The notes under the pieces: generated by a model | Databases searched by the model: none | What the model was told of the DNA's origin: nothing | Seen by the model: the letters and a program-made list of their open reading frames with translations, nothing else | DNA from: Acholeplasmataceae bacterium UBA6150 | GTDB taxonomy: Bacteria; Bacillota_I; Bacilli_A; Acholeplasmatales; UBA5453 | Assembly: GCA_002423145.1 (NCBI GenBank) | Contig: DIUU01000012.1 | Location: forward strand, 1-64,000 | Direction of reading: 5' to 3' | Length of the DNA: 64,000 nt | In this document: piece by piece, positions 43,876 to 52,368 of the stretch | Numbering within the stretch: the stretch's first letter is position 1 | Layout: each line of letters opens with the position of its first letter | Made by a program: the position numbers and the translations under genes

Positions 43876-44409
43876 TCAGTTTGGGTTCTCGATGACAAAC
43901 ACCCATCGGTAATACGTCGATTGGTTGCCTGCACTGTCTTCTAGCACATAGGTAATCATGTAATCCCCAGGGAAGTTGGTATTGACATACCCACTGGTGG
44001 TAACCGTCACCTCTGCTAGCGAGTTATCCGTCACTGTAATCGAGGCGTCAACCCACGTTTGACCTTTAATGATCGTATCTAAACCAATATTTAGAGTGCC
44101 CATCGGTGGGGTTTCGTCAATCACGAATATGACACGGGTGATTGTTTTGACCACACCACGGTAATCTACTTCATAGGTGATTTGGTATTGACCGAGTTGA
44201 GTCATATCTAAGGTGTTTTCTATGATCGTTACTTTCACTGGTAACCCAAATACGCTGGCTTTTACACCAGCATCGATAAAGGTCGTATTGATTTCTACTG
44301 TATCAATCCCCGGATTCAATTCCATGAGGATTTGGTCTGGTGTCGGTGCACTACACCCCGTTAAAAACACCATGCAAACCAAAATCAAAAGGCTGATTTT
44401 AGATTTCAT
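43876..44409 (-). CDS. Small lipoprotein with two Ig-like (DUF5011/HYR-type) domains
   Basis: The 177-residue product has a lipobox (VFLTGCSAP). Two beta-sandwich domains follow: LNPGIDTVEINTTFIDAGV to FVIDETPP, and LNIGLDTIIKGQTWVDASITVTDNS to GNQSTYYRWVFVIE. The pattern (constant domain with GDYMITYVLEDSAGN) is that of bacterial Ig-like DUF5011 modules, which also close the adjacent subtilase. It starts 11 bases inside the end of the subtilase gene, so the two are cotranslated. It may be a surface partner, substrate or inhibitor of the protease; nothing in the sequence decides this. Confidence 0.78.
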   Translation of the reverse strand: MKSKISLLILVCMVFLTGCSAPTPDQILMELNPGIDTVEINTTFIDAGVKASVFGLPVKVTIIENTLDMTQLGQYQITYEVDYRGVVKTITRVIFVIDETPPMGTLNIGLDTIIKGQTWVDASITVTDNSLAEVTVTTSGYVNTNFPGDYMITYVLEDSAGNQSTYYRWVFVIENPN

Positions 44410-46657
44410 ACAAATCCTCCTTGATATTTGGTAAATACGCTTCAGGAATCGGATCTACTTTTTCGAATACAATCACATATCTAGACTTAATCACGGTTTG
44501 GGTTTTGTATGTTACGGTGTATGTGATTTTATAAATGCCTGGAATTTCAGTATCCACAGTCCCTGTAATCACGACATCCCCTTTATTCTTCGTAACCCCT
44601 TTTTCAATGTAGTCATCACCCACAAATAGGGTCGTGATGGCTTTATTGAGTGTCACGATTAATCGATTATCGGTTAAGACCCTGACTTTACGAATGATGG
44701 TATAAACCATTTCATCTTCGTAATACAATTCATAGGTCAAGCTTTGAATGCTTGGGGTTTGTGTATTGATACTACCAACCACACGGACTTCTATGCCATC
44801 TATTAAGACATAAACACCTGTATCCGTATAAGTTTCATCTTCATATAAAGTATCTATGCCTGGGTTTAATCCTGCCAAGTCTGGTTTCAATGTTTTTTGA
44901 TAGATCGGATAAACCATTACAATGTCTTCGTTATAGAGTTCAACTTCTGTCCACCCAATGAATGTATAGTTAAAATAGGTATCCGATGGTTTTTGTGGAC
45001 CAACCATCCAAACAATCGGATCCATCCGAGTGTATTGTACTGTGGTTAATAACGTGGTTTTATCTTCATCGATGTATTGTAGTTCATAAGTGTGAACAAT
45101 ATAATACCCATAATAGGTTTTGTTTTCTGTGACACCAAATTCGGTGGTTTCATTGGTAAAGGCATCGTCTGAATACCAACCAAAGAATATTACCCCTGGT
45201 AGAGTTGTCTCTGGTGCGGTGGCTACCAAACCGATAGCCACTATATCTGTTTTAACGATTTGGTTATCAATCACCCACGTAATGACTGCGTGGGTTTGTC
45301 TGTAATACGCATAGATGGTTGTGTTGGTAGTAAACGTGGTATTTGAGGTGTATGGGATTTGAAAAAGCTCATCCATGAAAAATCCCATGAATTCGTAGTT
45401 TTCAATGAATGGTGGTTTTTCAATCGTGATACTTGAACCACTGGTGACATAGTAATAGGTATTTTCTAAGTCTAGTGGATAATCTATGGTCACTTGAATG
45501 TAGTTGGTGGATACCAACGCCAACGCATCGATTAAACCATGACCAAAATAGATATCATAGCCTGTCGATCCTAAATCTTTGGCTGTGGTTTCTAAAGCGC
45601 TTTTAACTTGGGTTGGTGAAGTTTCTGGATATATACTCTTATATAACGCGATGATACCAGCCACATAAGGGGCAGAGAATGAGGTACCGCTGACGGTACT
45701 ATAGCTGTTGGCCATATCGGTGGTAGCGATACTACTGCCTGGCGCAACCACATCGACTTTGTTATTGTAGTTTGAGAAAGAGGATAGGGTACTATAACGA
45801 TCGACAGAACCGACCGATATCACACTATCAAAAGAGGCGGGATATATTTTAATTTCTTCGCCGTCATTCCCACTAGAAGCCACCACGATGACGTTGTTGT
45901 CTTCAGCGTAAGTCACAGCTTTTAGCGTGAGTGGGTTCGCATAGGTACTACCTAATGATAGATTGATGATATCTGCGCCGTTATCGACAGCGTAATAAAT
46001 CCCTCGGATGATGTGTGAATCTTTGAAGGTATCTACATTGTTTTCATTGGCTTTAATGACCATCAATTGAACTTGATTGGTCACCCCAGCGACACCGATA
46101 CCATTGTTACTATTCGCGCCGATAACCCCCGCTACCATGGTGCCGTGGCCTTCATCATCTTCTACGAATTCTAAACCCACTTGATCATAGGCTGCATTAT
46201 AGGATAAAGTCGAAAGTCTGCCCACAAATTCTGGGTTATCTGTGTCGATCCCTGTATCAATAATCGCTACTGTGATGGATGCACTGCCTGTCGTAATCTT
46301 CCACGCGTCATCGATGTTGGTCAATGGGATGGCGTATTGATTTGAATAATAAGGGTCATTGACAATCGGTTTAACAAACGGAGGGGTTTGGGTTTGATAG
46401 AGGCCATTGTATACAAAGCCATCTTCAAGATAGGTATCCACACCATACCCTTGGTAATAGAATTCAGCAATCCTACCATCATAGTTTAAGAGTGTCAATT
46501 CACTCATAGTGGATAACCGGTTAACTTCTTCTAAATCTAATGTTTCGTATAATAATTCAACTTGGGTGAATGTGTTTTGTGGTGGACGGGTAAAAAAGCC
46601 ACTGAGTAGTGTGACTGATGTTAGGAGGATTAAAATGAGGACGATTCTTTTTTTCAT
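44399..46657 (-). CDS. Secreted subtilisin-like serine protease (S8) with Ig-like tail
   Basis: This 752-residue exported protease has a signal peptide (residues 1-20), a pro-region to about 105, and an S8 domain to about 385 with the full catalytic set: Asp134 in AIIDTGID, His171 in EGHGTMVAG, Asn264 in SSGND, and Ser326 in SGTSFSAP. The C-terminal half holds two InlB-type repeats (YEFMGFFMDE, FFGWYSDDAF) and two Ig-like DUF5011 domains (GLNPGIDTLYEDETYTDTGV, LNKAITTLFVGDDYIEKGV). No sortase motif or membrane anchor is seen at the end, so the repeats may hold it at the surface. It is cotranscribed with the Ig-like lipoprotein. Confidence 0.93.
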   Translation of the reverse strand: MKKRIVLILILLTSVTLLSGFFTRPPQNTFTQVELLYETLDLEEVNRLSTMSELTLLNYDGRIAEFYYQGYGVDTYLEDGFVYNGLYQTQTPPFVKPIVNDPYYSNQYAIPLTNIDDAWKITTGSASITVAIIDTGIDTDNPEFVGRLSTLSYNAAYDQVGLEFVEDDEGHGTMVAGVIGANSNNGIGVAGVTNQVQLMVIKANENNVDTFKDSHIIRGIYYAVDNGADIINLSLGSTYANPLTLKAVTYAEDNNVIVVASSGNDGEEIKIYPASFDSVISVGSVDRYSTLSSFSNYNNKVDVVAPGSSIATTDMANSYSTVSGTSFSAPYVAGIIALYKSIYPETSPTQVKSALETTAKDLGSTGYDIYFGHGLIDALALVSTNYIQVTIDYPLDLENTYYYVTSGSSITIEKPPFIENYEFMGFFMDELFQIPYTSNTTFTTNTTIYAYYRQTHAVITWVIDNQIVKTDIVAIGLVATAPETTLPGVIFFGWYSDDAFTNETTEFGVTENKTYYGYYIVHTYELQYIDEDKTTLLTTVQYTRMDPIVWMVGPQKPSDTYFNYTFIGWTEVELYNEDIVMVYPIYQKTLKPDLAGLNPGIDTLYEDETYTDTGVYVLIDGIEVRVVGSINTQTPSIQSLTYELYYEDEMVYTIIRKVRVLTDNRLIVTLNKAITTLFVGDDYIEKGVTKNKGDVVITGTVDTEIPGIYKITYTVTYKTQTVIKSRYVIVFEKVDPIPEAYLPNIKEDLYEI

Positions 46658-46684
46658 ATGTTTTCTCCTATGTATATATAATAT

Positions 46685-46854
46685 ACGATATTTATCGTTG
46701 ATTTATTGGAAATTCGCTATAGACTTGAAAAATTTTCAAGGTTTTACCATAATCTACAGGACATTGGTATACATCTACCGTTATTCTACTTTACGAGCTT
46801 ATCGTAGAATATATTTGCTTGTTATTCTACTTTATGAACTTATCATAGAGTATA
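46685..46854. repeat. Repeated hairpin/operator-like elements upstream of guaB
   Basis: Two 33-base direct repeats lie at 46781-46813 and 46822-46854. They differ at four positions, all transitions. Each contains a hairpin: TTTACGA-gctta-TCGTAGAA and TTTATGA-actta-TCATAGAG. A C-to-T change in one arm is matched by G-to-A in the other, keeping the pairing. A related palindrome ACGATATTTATCGT is at 46685-46698, over the likely promoter of the subtilase. They could be protein operators or RNA hairpins. Confidence 0.6.
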
Positions 46855-47025
46855 AAACGATTATCTTCTATGATCAATCGCCACGAGATGGGTTCTATTA
46901 GATTAATCCCCTGATATAGAGGGTATTGGGTGTAACCGCTTTAGTCACCTATTTTACAATTTTGTTATGTTTTAAAGGTTTTTATTATGATAAAATGGCT
47001 CTAAAATAAAGGGGGATTGTGCTGT
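46855..47025 (+). promoter_or_regulatory. Upstream region of guaBA, weak promoter candidate
   Basis: TTGTTA, an 18-base spacer and TATGAT lie about 40 bases before the guaB start; the match is moderate. I looked for a purine (guanine) riboswitch, whose conserved core would be expected here, and did not find one. The ribosome site is GGGGGA, 9 bases before ATG 47026. Confidence 0.4.
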
Positions 47026-48153
47026 ATGCTAAAAGAAAAAATAACCGCTGAGGGTTATACATTTGATGATTTGTTGTTGGTACCATCGTATTCAGAGGTC
47101 GTACCGATTCAAGTTAAATTAGATACGAAACTGACTCAAAAGATTTCATTGGCCATCCCTGTTCTATCGGCAGCGATGGATACCGTCACGGAAGCTGAGA
47201 TGGCGATTGCTTTGGCGAGATTGGGTGGGTTAGGCATCATTCATAAGAATATGCCCATTGAAGACCAAGTGAATCAAATCTTAAAGGTAAAATCAGCGGA
47301 AGTTAAAACAGCCGATTCTACCAAAGATGAGTGGGGTCGACTTCGGGTTGGCGCGGCTGTCGGGGTCTCTAAAAACACCTTAGAACGCATTGACGCGTTG
47401 GTGTCATCGGGTGTTGATATCATCGCGGTAGATTCTGCCCATGGTCATTCAAAGGGTGTCATCGAGACAATTCGTAATATCCGTCAAAAGTACCCTAATC
47501 TAGACATCATTGGCGGTAACATCGTCACCGCTCAAGCGGCGATTGATCTCATCTATGCGGGAGCGACCTGTCTTAAAGTAGGGGTCGGTCCTGGTTCGAT
47601 TTGTACGACCCGCGTGGTCGCCGGGGTGGGTGTTCCTCAACTATCGGCGATCAACGATGTGTATTCTGTAGCGAAACAATATAAAATCGGGATCATCGCC
47701 GATGGGGGTATTAAACTCTCGGGGGATATCCCTAAAGCGTTGGCCGCCGGTGCCGACTGTGTGATGTTGGGCAGCTTACTCGCTGGCTGTAGTGAATCCC
47801 CTGGTGAGGTATTCGAAAAAGACGGCGTCAAATACAAAGCCTACATCGGTATGGGATCCTTAACTGCGATGCAAAGAGGTTCTTCTGATCGATACTTCCA
47901 AGGTGGGGTCAAAGAACTTAGTAAATTGGTCCCCGAAGGCATTGAAGCGTGTGTTCCATACAAAGGCTTAATCAACGATGTCATTTATCAAATGATGGGT
48001 GGGTTGCGTTCTGGGATGGGCTATTGTGGGTGTAAAACCATTGAAGAGATGAAACAAAACGCTCGATTTATGAAAATCACGAACGCTGGTTTAAAAGAAT
48101 CTCATCCCCACGATGTCAAACATATGAAGTCTTCTCCTAACTACCATGAATGA
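47026..48153 (+). CDS. guaB: Inosine-5'-monophosphate dehydrogenase lacking CBS domains
   Basis: IMPDH oxidises IMP to XMP with NAD+, the first committed step to GMP. The protein has 375 residues against about 485-490 in Bacillus. The catalytic barrel is intact: FDDLLLVPSYSEV, VLSAAMDTVTE, GLGIIHKNM, VGVGPGSICTTRVV with Cys193, IADGGIKLSGD, GSLLAG, YIGMGSLTAMQRGSSDRYFQ, and GLRSGMGYCG. The Bateman (two CBS) domain normally inserted after about residue 90 is absent: QILKVKS runs almost straight into DEWGRLRVGAAVG. CBS-less IMPDHs are known, for example in Borrelia; loss should remove adenine/guanine nucleotide control. ATG 47026 is preferred over a TTG at 47017. It overlaps guaA by 8 bases. 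Confidence 0.95.
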   Translation: MLKEKITAEGYTFDDLLLVPSYSEVVPIQVKLDTKLTQKISLAIPVLSAAMDTVTEAEMAIALARLGGLGIIHKNMPIEDQVNQILKVKSAEVKTADSTKDEWGRLRVGAAVGVSKNTLERIDALVSSGVDIIAVDSAHGHSKGVIETIRNIRQKYPNLDIIGGNIVTAQAAIDLIYAGATCLKVGVGPGSICTTRVVAGVGVPQLSAINDVYSVAKQYKIGIIADGGIKLSGDIPKALAAGADCVMLGSLLAGCSESPGEVFEKDGVKYKAYIGMGSLTAMQRGSSDRYFQGGVKELSKLVPEGIEACVPYKGLINDVIYQMMGGLRSGMGYCGCKTIEEMKQNARFMKITNAGLKESHPHDVKHMKSSPNYHE

Positions 48154-49675
48154 TAAAATCCTTGTCCTTGACTTTGGTAGTCAATATAACCAACTCATCG
48201 TCAGACGCATCCGTGAATGTGGCGTTTATAGCGAACTCGTGTCTCACGATATATCGATCGAAAAAATCCAAGCCGATGGTACCATCAGAGGCATCATTTT
48301 ATCCGGTGGACCCCATTCGGTTTACGATACCGATAGTTTTACTGTTTCCAAATCACTATTTGATTTAGACATCCCCATCTTAGGCATTTGTTATGGGATG
48401 CAACTGATGGCACAGCTATTGGGTGGTCATGTTCAAGGCAGTGCCCACCATGAGTTTGGTAAAACCATGATGGAAATCACAGATAAAAATCCCCTGACGG
48501 AAGGACTACCGAGTTCAACCTCGGTATGGATGAGTCATGGGGATCAAGTCTCTATTCTCCCTCCTGATTTTATCTCCACAGCCAGAAGTCATTCCACAGC
48601 TCATGTCATGATTAAACACGCTGTAAAACCTTTATTTGGCATCCAGTTTCACCCTGAAGTAACCCATACACAAGAAGGCATGAAGATATTGGATCGTTTT
48701 GTTCAATTGACAAAAGCCGAAAGAACGTGGTCGATGGATACCTTCATCGAAAATCAAATCGAACACATCAAGCAAACTGTTTTAGACCAACAGGTTATCC
48801 TGGGTTTATCGGGTGGCGTGGATTCGAGTGTCGCTGCAGCGTTACTCGATAAAGCGATAGGGAAACAACTGACTTGTATCTTGGTAGACCATGGTTTTTT
48901 AAGAAAAAACGAAGCTCAAGAAGTGGCTGATTATTTTAAGAATCACTTCCAATTGAACCTAGTGGTTGTGGATGCGAGAACTTTGTTTTTAAGTAAGTTA
49001 AAAGGGGTAGAAAATCCCGAGGATAAGCGAAAAATCATCGGTAAGACGTTTATAGAAGTATTCGAACAGGAAACCAAAAAAATAAAAAACGCGACCTTTT
49101 TGGCTCAGGGTACGCTCTATACGGATTTAATTGAATCGGGGACGAAACACGCGAAAACCATCAAGTCTCATCACAATGTCGGTGGCTTACCAAAAGAGAT
49201 GAATTTAAAGCTCATTGAACCCCTCAATACCTTATTTAAAGATGAGGTAAGACAGTTGGGTAAAGCCTTAGGATTACCTGAAGCGTTGATTCAAAGACAA
49301 CCCTTCCCCGGTCCAGGATTAGCCATCCGGATCATTGGTGATGTTACCGAAGATAAACTCAAGATCGTTTCAGATAGTGATCAAATCTTAAGAGATGAGT
49401 TTTTAAAGGCTGGTTTAAATCAAACCGTTTGGCAATACTTCACGGTATTGACACCGATTAAAACCGTCGGTGTCAAAGGCGATAACCGCAGCTATGAATT
49501 TGTTTTAGCGATTCGTGCTGTGACTTCAATCGATGGTATGACAGCCGACTTCGCAGAAATCCCTTACCCGATTTTAGCCAAAGTATCTTCTAGAATTACC
49601 AATGAAATCCCAGGGGTTGGTCGTGTGGTTTATGACATTACTTCTAAGCCACCAGGCACAATTGAATGGGAATAA
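48146..49675 (+). CDS. guaA: GMP synthase (glutamine-hydrolysing)
   Basis: GuaA aminates XMP to GMP using ATP and glutamine. The 509-residue protein has the full two-part architecture: a class I glutamine amidotransferase with LSGGPHSVYD, the nucleophile Cys82 in LGICYGMQL, and GIQFHPEVTHT; then the ATP-pyrophosphatase with P-loop GLSGGVDSSVAA; and the dimerisation domain ending ITSKPPGTIEWE. TIKSHHNVGGLP and RQPFPGPGLAIR are conserved substrate loops. Its start overlaps guaB (ATGAATGA arrangement) and translation is probably coupled. Confidence 0.98.
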   Translation: MNDKILVLDFGSQYNQLIVRRIRECGVYSELVSHDISIEKIQADGTIRGIILSGGPHSVYDTDSFTVSKSLFDLDIPILGICYGMQLMAQLLGGHVQGSAHHEFGKTMMEITDKNPLTEGLPSSTSVWMSHGDQVSILPPDFISTARSHSTAHVMIKHAVKPLFGIQFHPEVTHTQEGMKILDRFVQLTKAERTWSMDTFIENQIEHIKQTVLDQQVILGLSGGVDSSVAAALLDKAIGKQLTCILVDHGFLRKNEAQEVADYFKNHFQLNLVVVDARTLFLSKLKGVENPEDKRKIIGKTFIEVFEQETKKIKNATFLAQGTLYTDLIESGTKHAKTIKSHHNVGGLPKEMNLKLIEPLNTLFKDEVRQLGKALGLPEALIQRQPFPGPGLAIRIIGDVTEDKLKIVSDSDQILRDEFLKAGLNQTVWQYFTVLTPIKTVGVKGDNRSYEFVLAIRAVTSIDGMTADFAEIPYPILAKVSSRITNEIPGVGRVVYDITSKPPGTIEWE

Positions 49676-49676
49676 A

Positions 49677-49719
49677 AAACAATGTCAACTCGGATAGTGT
49701 CTGAGTTGACATTGTTTTT
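49677..49719 (+). terminator. Terminator of guaBA
   Basis: ACAATGTCAACTC and GAGTTGACATTGT form a 13-base perfect stem followed by TTTTTC just after the guaA stop. The following 49720-49866 shows nothing I can assign. Confidence 0.9.
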
Positions 49720-49866
49720 CTATAATGGATTTAGATTATAAGGACAAATTATAAAAGCACCGTAAAACAGCCATCTATGAAATGGTTCCATAACCAAAAT
49801 AGCATATAAAGTTATGCTTGATTTGAGTTAAATGATGGATCTGTTTTTCATCGTTTAATCCGAGGG

Positions 49867-50112
49867 TTATTTCTTAATAACATCTACGATTTGATTGAGT
49901 TTACCCTTCACTTCATTGATGCCTTTGTTGATATCTTTGTTTAATTTAGCGGTTGGATTTTGTTGGAATACCAAGATGGTTTCTTGTTTCGCAGTACCAA
50001 ACGCGTTGATGTAGTCCCAACCATCTGCATCGTTTTGGTTAATGACTTCTTCTACCTTGATTGCACGTTCTTGTGCCTTTTTAATACGGTCAATCACTAC
50101 TGTTTTATACAT
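49867..50112 (-). CDS. Small DUF4177-like protein
   Basis: The 81-residue protein has the pattern YKTVVIDRIKKAQERAIKVEEVINQND then DGWDYINAF and KQETILVFQQ, which resembles the DUF4177 family (strand, helix, a G-W-[ED] turn and two strands), followed by a short basic helical tail. There is no signal peptide or membrane segment. The ATG at 50112 has AGGAGG 7 bases upstream. It is 59 bases downstream of the histidine kinase gene and may be cotranscribed. Function is unknown. Confidence 0.75.
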   Translation of the reverse strand: MYKTVVIDRIKKAQERAIKVEEVINQNDADGWDYINAFGTAKQETILVFQQNPTAKLNKDINKGINEVKGKLNQIVDVIKK

Positions 50113-50171
50113 GGTAAATCCTCCTTTTATAAACATTTTACATCATTTACTTTTCAATCGATAAAAGATTG

Positions 50172-51566
50172 TTAGCTTTTTGATTTTTTGTTTAAATCTG
50201 TCACCTGGGTTTCAACTGACTTTGGCACATTAAAATAGACCGTTGAACCTACGCCTATGGTACTTTCATATCGAATAGAACCCTTCAGAGATTCAACTAA
50301 ACTCTTCGTGATGGTCAATCCAATACCTAAGCCTTCTTCTACGGTCCGTGATTCATCCGCACGGAAAAATGGATCAAAGATTTTACTCAGTGTTTCTTGA
50401 CTCATTCCCATACCCGTATCTTGGATAATGACTTCATAAAACTGTTTTGATACTTCGACTTTAACTTGTATCAAACCTTTAGGATGGTTATACTTGATGG
50501 CATTTGACAAGAGATTATCCATAATTCGAATAAAATATGAGACATTGGTTTCAATTAGATACGGCTCATTTGGTTTTATAAAGTCAAATTTTATCTGTTT
50601 GGTTTCAGCTAGCCAATGCATCGATTGGATAATGGAATCCAGTAAATCAGACAATGATACCTGTTCAATATCAAGTGTTTGGTTATGTTTTGATCTAACC
50701 AAATCAAGTAACTGACTCAATATTTTTTCCATATGTGCTATTTGTTTCAATAAATCAACCACATCTGAATGTACTTCTAACGCTTTGGTTTTATTTTCTA
50801 AATATTCAGTTTGAGCTCTCAAAACTGCCAGTGGTGTTCTGAGTTCATGAGATACGTTGGATGAAAAAGCTTGTTCGCGGATAATCGATGTTTCCATGGC
50901 ATGGATCATTTGATTGAGTGTCATCGCGAGATTCGCAACTTCATCTTTGGTATCGAGATAATCGATTCTGAGTTGATAATTTTGATGCTTTGTAATATCG
51001 TTTGCTGTATTGGAGATCGTATGTATTGGTTTAAAAGCTTTCTTGATGAGTAATACCCCTCCAAAGATAGAAACCAAAATTAAGATGGGTGAAACAACAA
51101 TCATCCAGATAAATACTTGATTCATGATGCTGTTGGATTCAGAGGTTGAATAAAATGCTCTTAAGGTATACTCACTTTGAATTGGCACATCATAGATTAA
51201 CCATGTTTCACTGGCATCATTTTTAAATTTTTGAATGGTGTAATAGGAGATAATTGGCAAATCCGTGACGGCTTGTGGGATACTACCGTGGGCTAGTGTA
51301 TCTTGGTGGTATATGACGAAAATCACATTATCATAGACATAACGAAAATTTTCAATTTCATCGTCGTCACTATAGACAACATTACCCAGGTTATCAATCG
51401 ATAAGTCAGATATGATTTCTTCGGTTTCGTGTTTGATTTTATCCTCAGCATTGGTTAAAACAATAGACTTTGACAAAGAGACTATCAATAATACAAAAAT
51501 AAGCATAAGAACGATGAAGATGAGGGTATACCACAGAATAATTTTGGTTTGGATTTTAATTTTCAT
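50172..51566 (-). CDS. Sensor histidine kinase of an OmpR-type two-component system
   Basis: The kinase has 464 residues. Membrane segments at about 10-32 and 150-172 flank an external sensor domain of about 115 residues, followed by a HAMP domain (ANDITKHQNYQLRI to MIHAMET). The HisKA box is SSNVSHELRTPLAVLRAQ, with the phosphorylated histidine. The ATP-binding domain has the N box IMDNLLSNAIKYNHP, G1 IIQDTGMGMSQ, F box FDPFFR and G2 GLGIGLTITKSL. It overlaps the response regulator by 4 bases. The signal is unknown; the only divergent neighbour is the triple-b5 lipoprotein, a probable target. Confidence 0.95.
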   Translation of the reverse strand: MKIKIQTKIILWYTLIFIVLMLIFVLLIVSLSKSIVLTNAEDKIKHETEEIISDLSIDNLGNVVYSDDDEIENFRYVYDNVIFVIYHQDTLAHGSIPQAVTDLPIISYYTIQKFKNDASETWLIYDVPIQSEYTLRAFYSTSESNSIMNQVFIWMIVVSPILILVSIFGGVLLIKKAFKPIHTISNTANDITKHQNYQLRIDYLDTKDEVANLAMTLNQMIHAMETSIIREQAFSSNVSHELRTPLAVLRAQTEYLENKTKALEVHSDVVDLLKQIAHMEKILSQLLDLVRSKHNQTLDIEQVSLSDLLDSIIQSMHWLAETKQIKFDFIKPNEPYLIETNVSYFIRIMDNLLSNAIKYNHPKGLIQVKVEVSKQFYEVIIQDTGMGMSQETLSKIFDPFFRADESRTVEEGLGIGLTITKSLVESLKGSIRYESTIGVGSTVYFNVPKSVETQVTDLNKKSKS

Positions 51567-52237
51567 AGGGTATCCTTGATGGTGTATCCAAACCCTCTGA
51601 TGGTTTGAATTAATTTTATTTCAAACGGATCATCAATCTTTTTTCTTAAAAATCTAACATAAACATCAATCACATTGGAATACCCTTCATAATCGAAGTT
51701 AGAACTAATTCGTTCTAATGATTCCCGTGTGACAACTTCACCTGCGTGAATCATCAAGTATTCTAAAATGGTGTATTCTTTTTTAGATAGAGCGATGAGT
51801 TGTTGATTTCTAGTGACAACATTTGTGGTTCGATTTAATGATAAATCACCGATAACAATGATATTTTGAATAGATTTTGATTTACGTCTCAATAAAGCTC
51901 GTATGCGTGCCAACAATTCATCATACGCAAATGGTTTAACCAAATAGTCATCTGCACCGATATCTAAACCCTTGATTTTATCTTCAATACTATCTTTGGC
52001 TGTTAATAAAATAACGGGTGTATCTTTTTGTTCATGACGTAGCCATTTGACCACATCAAGTCCACTCATTTTAGGCATCATGATGTCTAAAATGACTAAA
52101 TCATACGTTTGAGCATTTAAATAACTCAATGCTTCTTCACCATCACTGGTTGCGTCAACGGCATACCCATCTTTGGTTAAACGTTCGGTTAAAATGGTTT
52201 TCAATTGTTTTTGATCTTCTGCCACCAATAGTCGCAT
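51563..52237 (-). CDS. OmpR/PhoB-family response regulator
   Basis: The 224-residue protein has a receiver domain (LLVAEDQKQLK, phosphoacceptor aspartate in LVILDIMMPKMSG, LLTAKDSIEDKIKGLDIGADDYLVKPF) and a C-terminal winged helix (LSKKEYTILEYLMIHAGEVVTRESL, SNVIDVYVRFLRKKID, TIRGFGYTIK). ATG 52237 is preferred, with GAGGTG about 7 bases upstream; a GTG three codons earlier is possible. An 11-base direct repeat pair in the divergent gap (52272-52293) has the form of an OmpR-family binding site. Confidence 0.95.
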   Translation of the reverse strand: MRLLVAEDQKQLKTILTERLTKDGYAVDATSDGEEALSYLNAQTYDLVILDIMMPKMSGLDVVKWLRHEQKDTPVILLTAKDSIEDKIKGLDIGADDYLVKPFAYDELLARIRALLRRKSKSIQNIIVIGDLSLNRTTNVVTRNQQLIALSKKEYTILEYLMIHAGEVVTRESLERISSNFDYEGYSNVIDVYVRFLRKKIDDPFEIKLIQTIRGFGYTIKDTL

Positions 52238-52271
52238 GTGAATCACCTCTACTATATATCATTCTAGCACC

Positions 52272-52293
52272 TTACATTAAAATTACATTAAAA
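52272..52293 (+). promoter_or_regulatory. Tandem 11-base direct repeats, probable response-regulator box
   Basis: TTACATTAAAA occurs twice head to tail without a mismatch. OmpR/PhoB-family regulators bind pairs of direct repeats spaced 11 bases apart. The site lies between the response regulator gene and the lipoprotein gene, about 30 bases upstream of a TATAAT at 52337-52342 that probably serves the lipoprotein gene. Confidence 0.7.
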
Positions 52294-52368
52294 TGGTTTT
52301 TTTAACCTGATTTTAATATTAATTTCATATAATTTGGGTGTAGTACCCCTAAAAGGAGCAAATCAAAT

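Noticed and set aside
46855..47025. Purine riboswitch before guaB
   Set aside because: The conserved xpt-type core and its two hairpins are not present; only AT-rich sequence and a weak promoter are seen.
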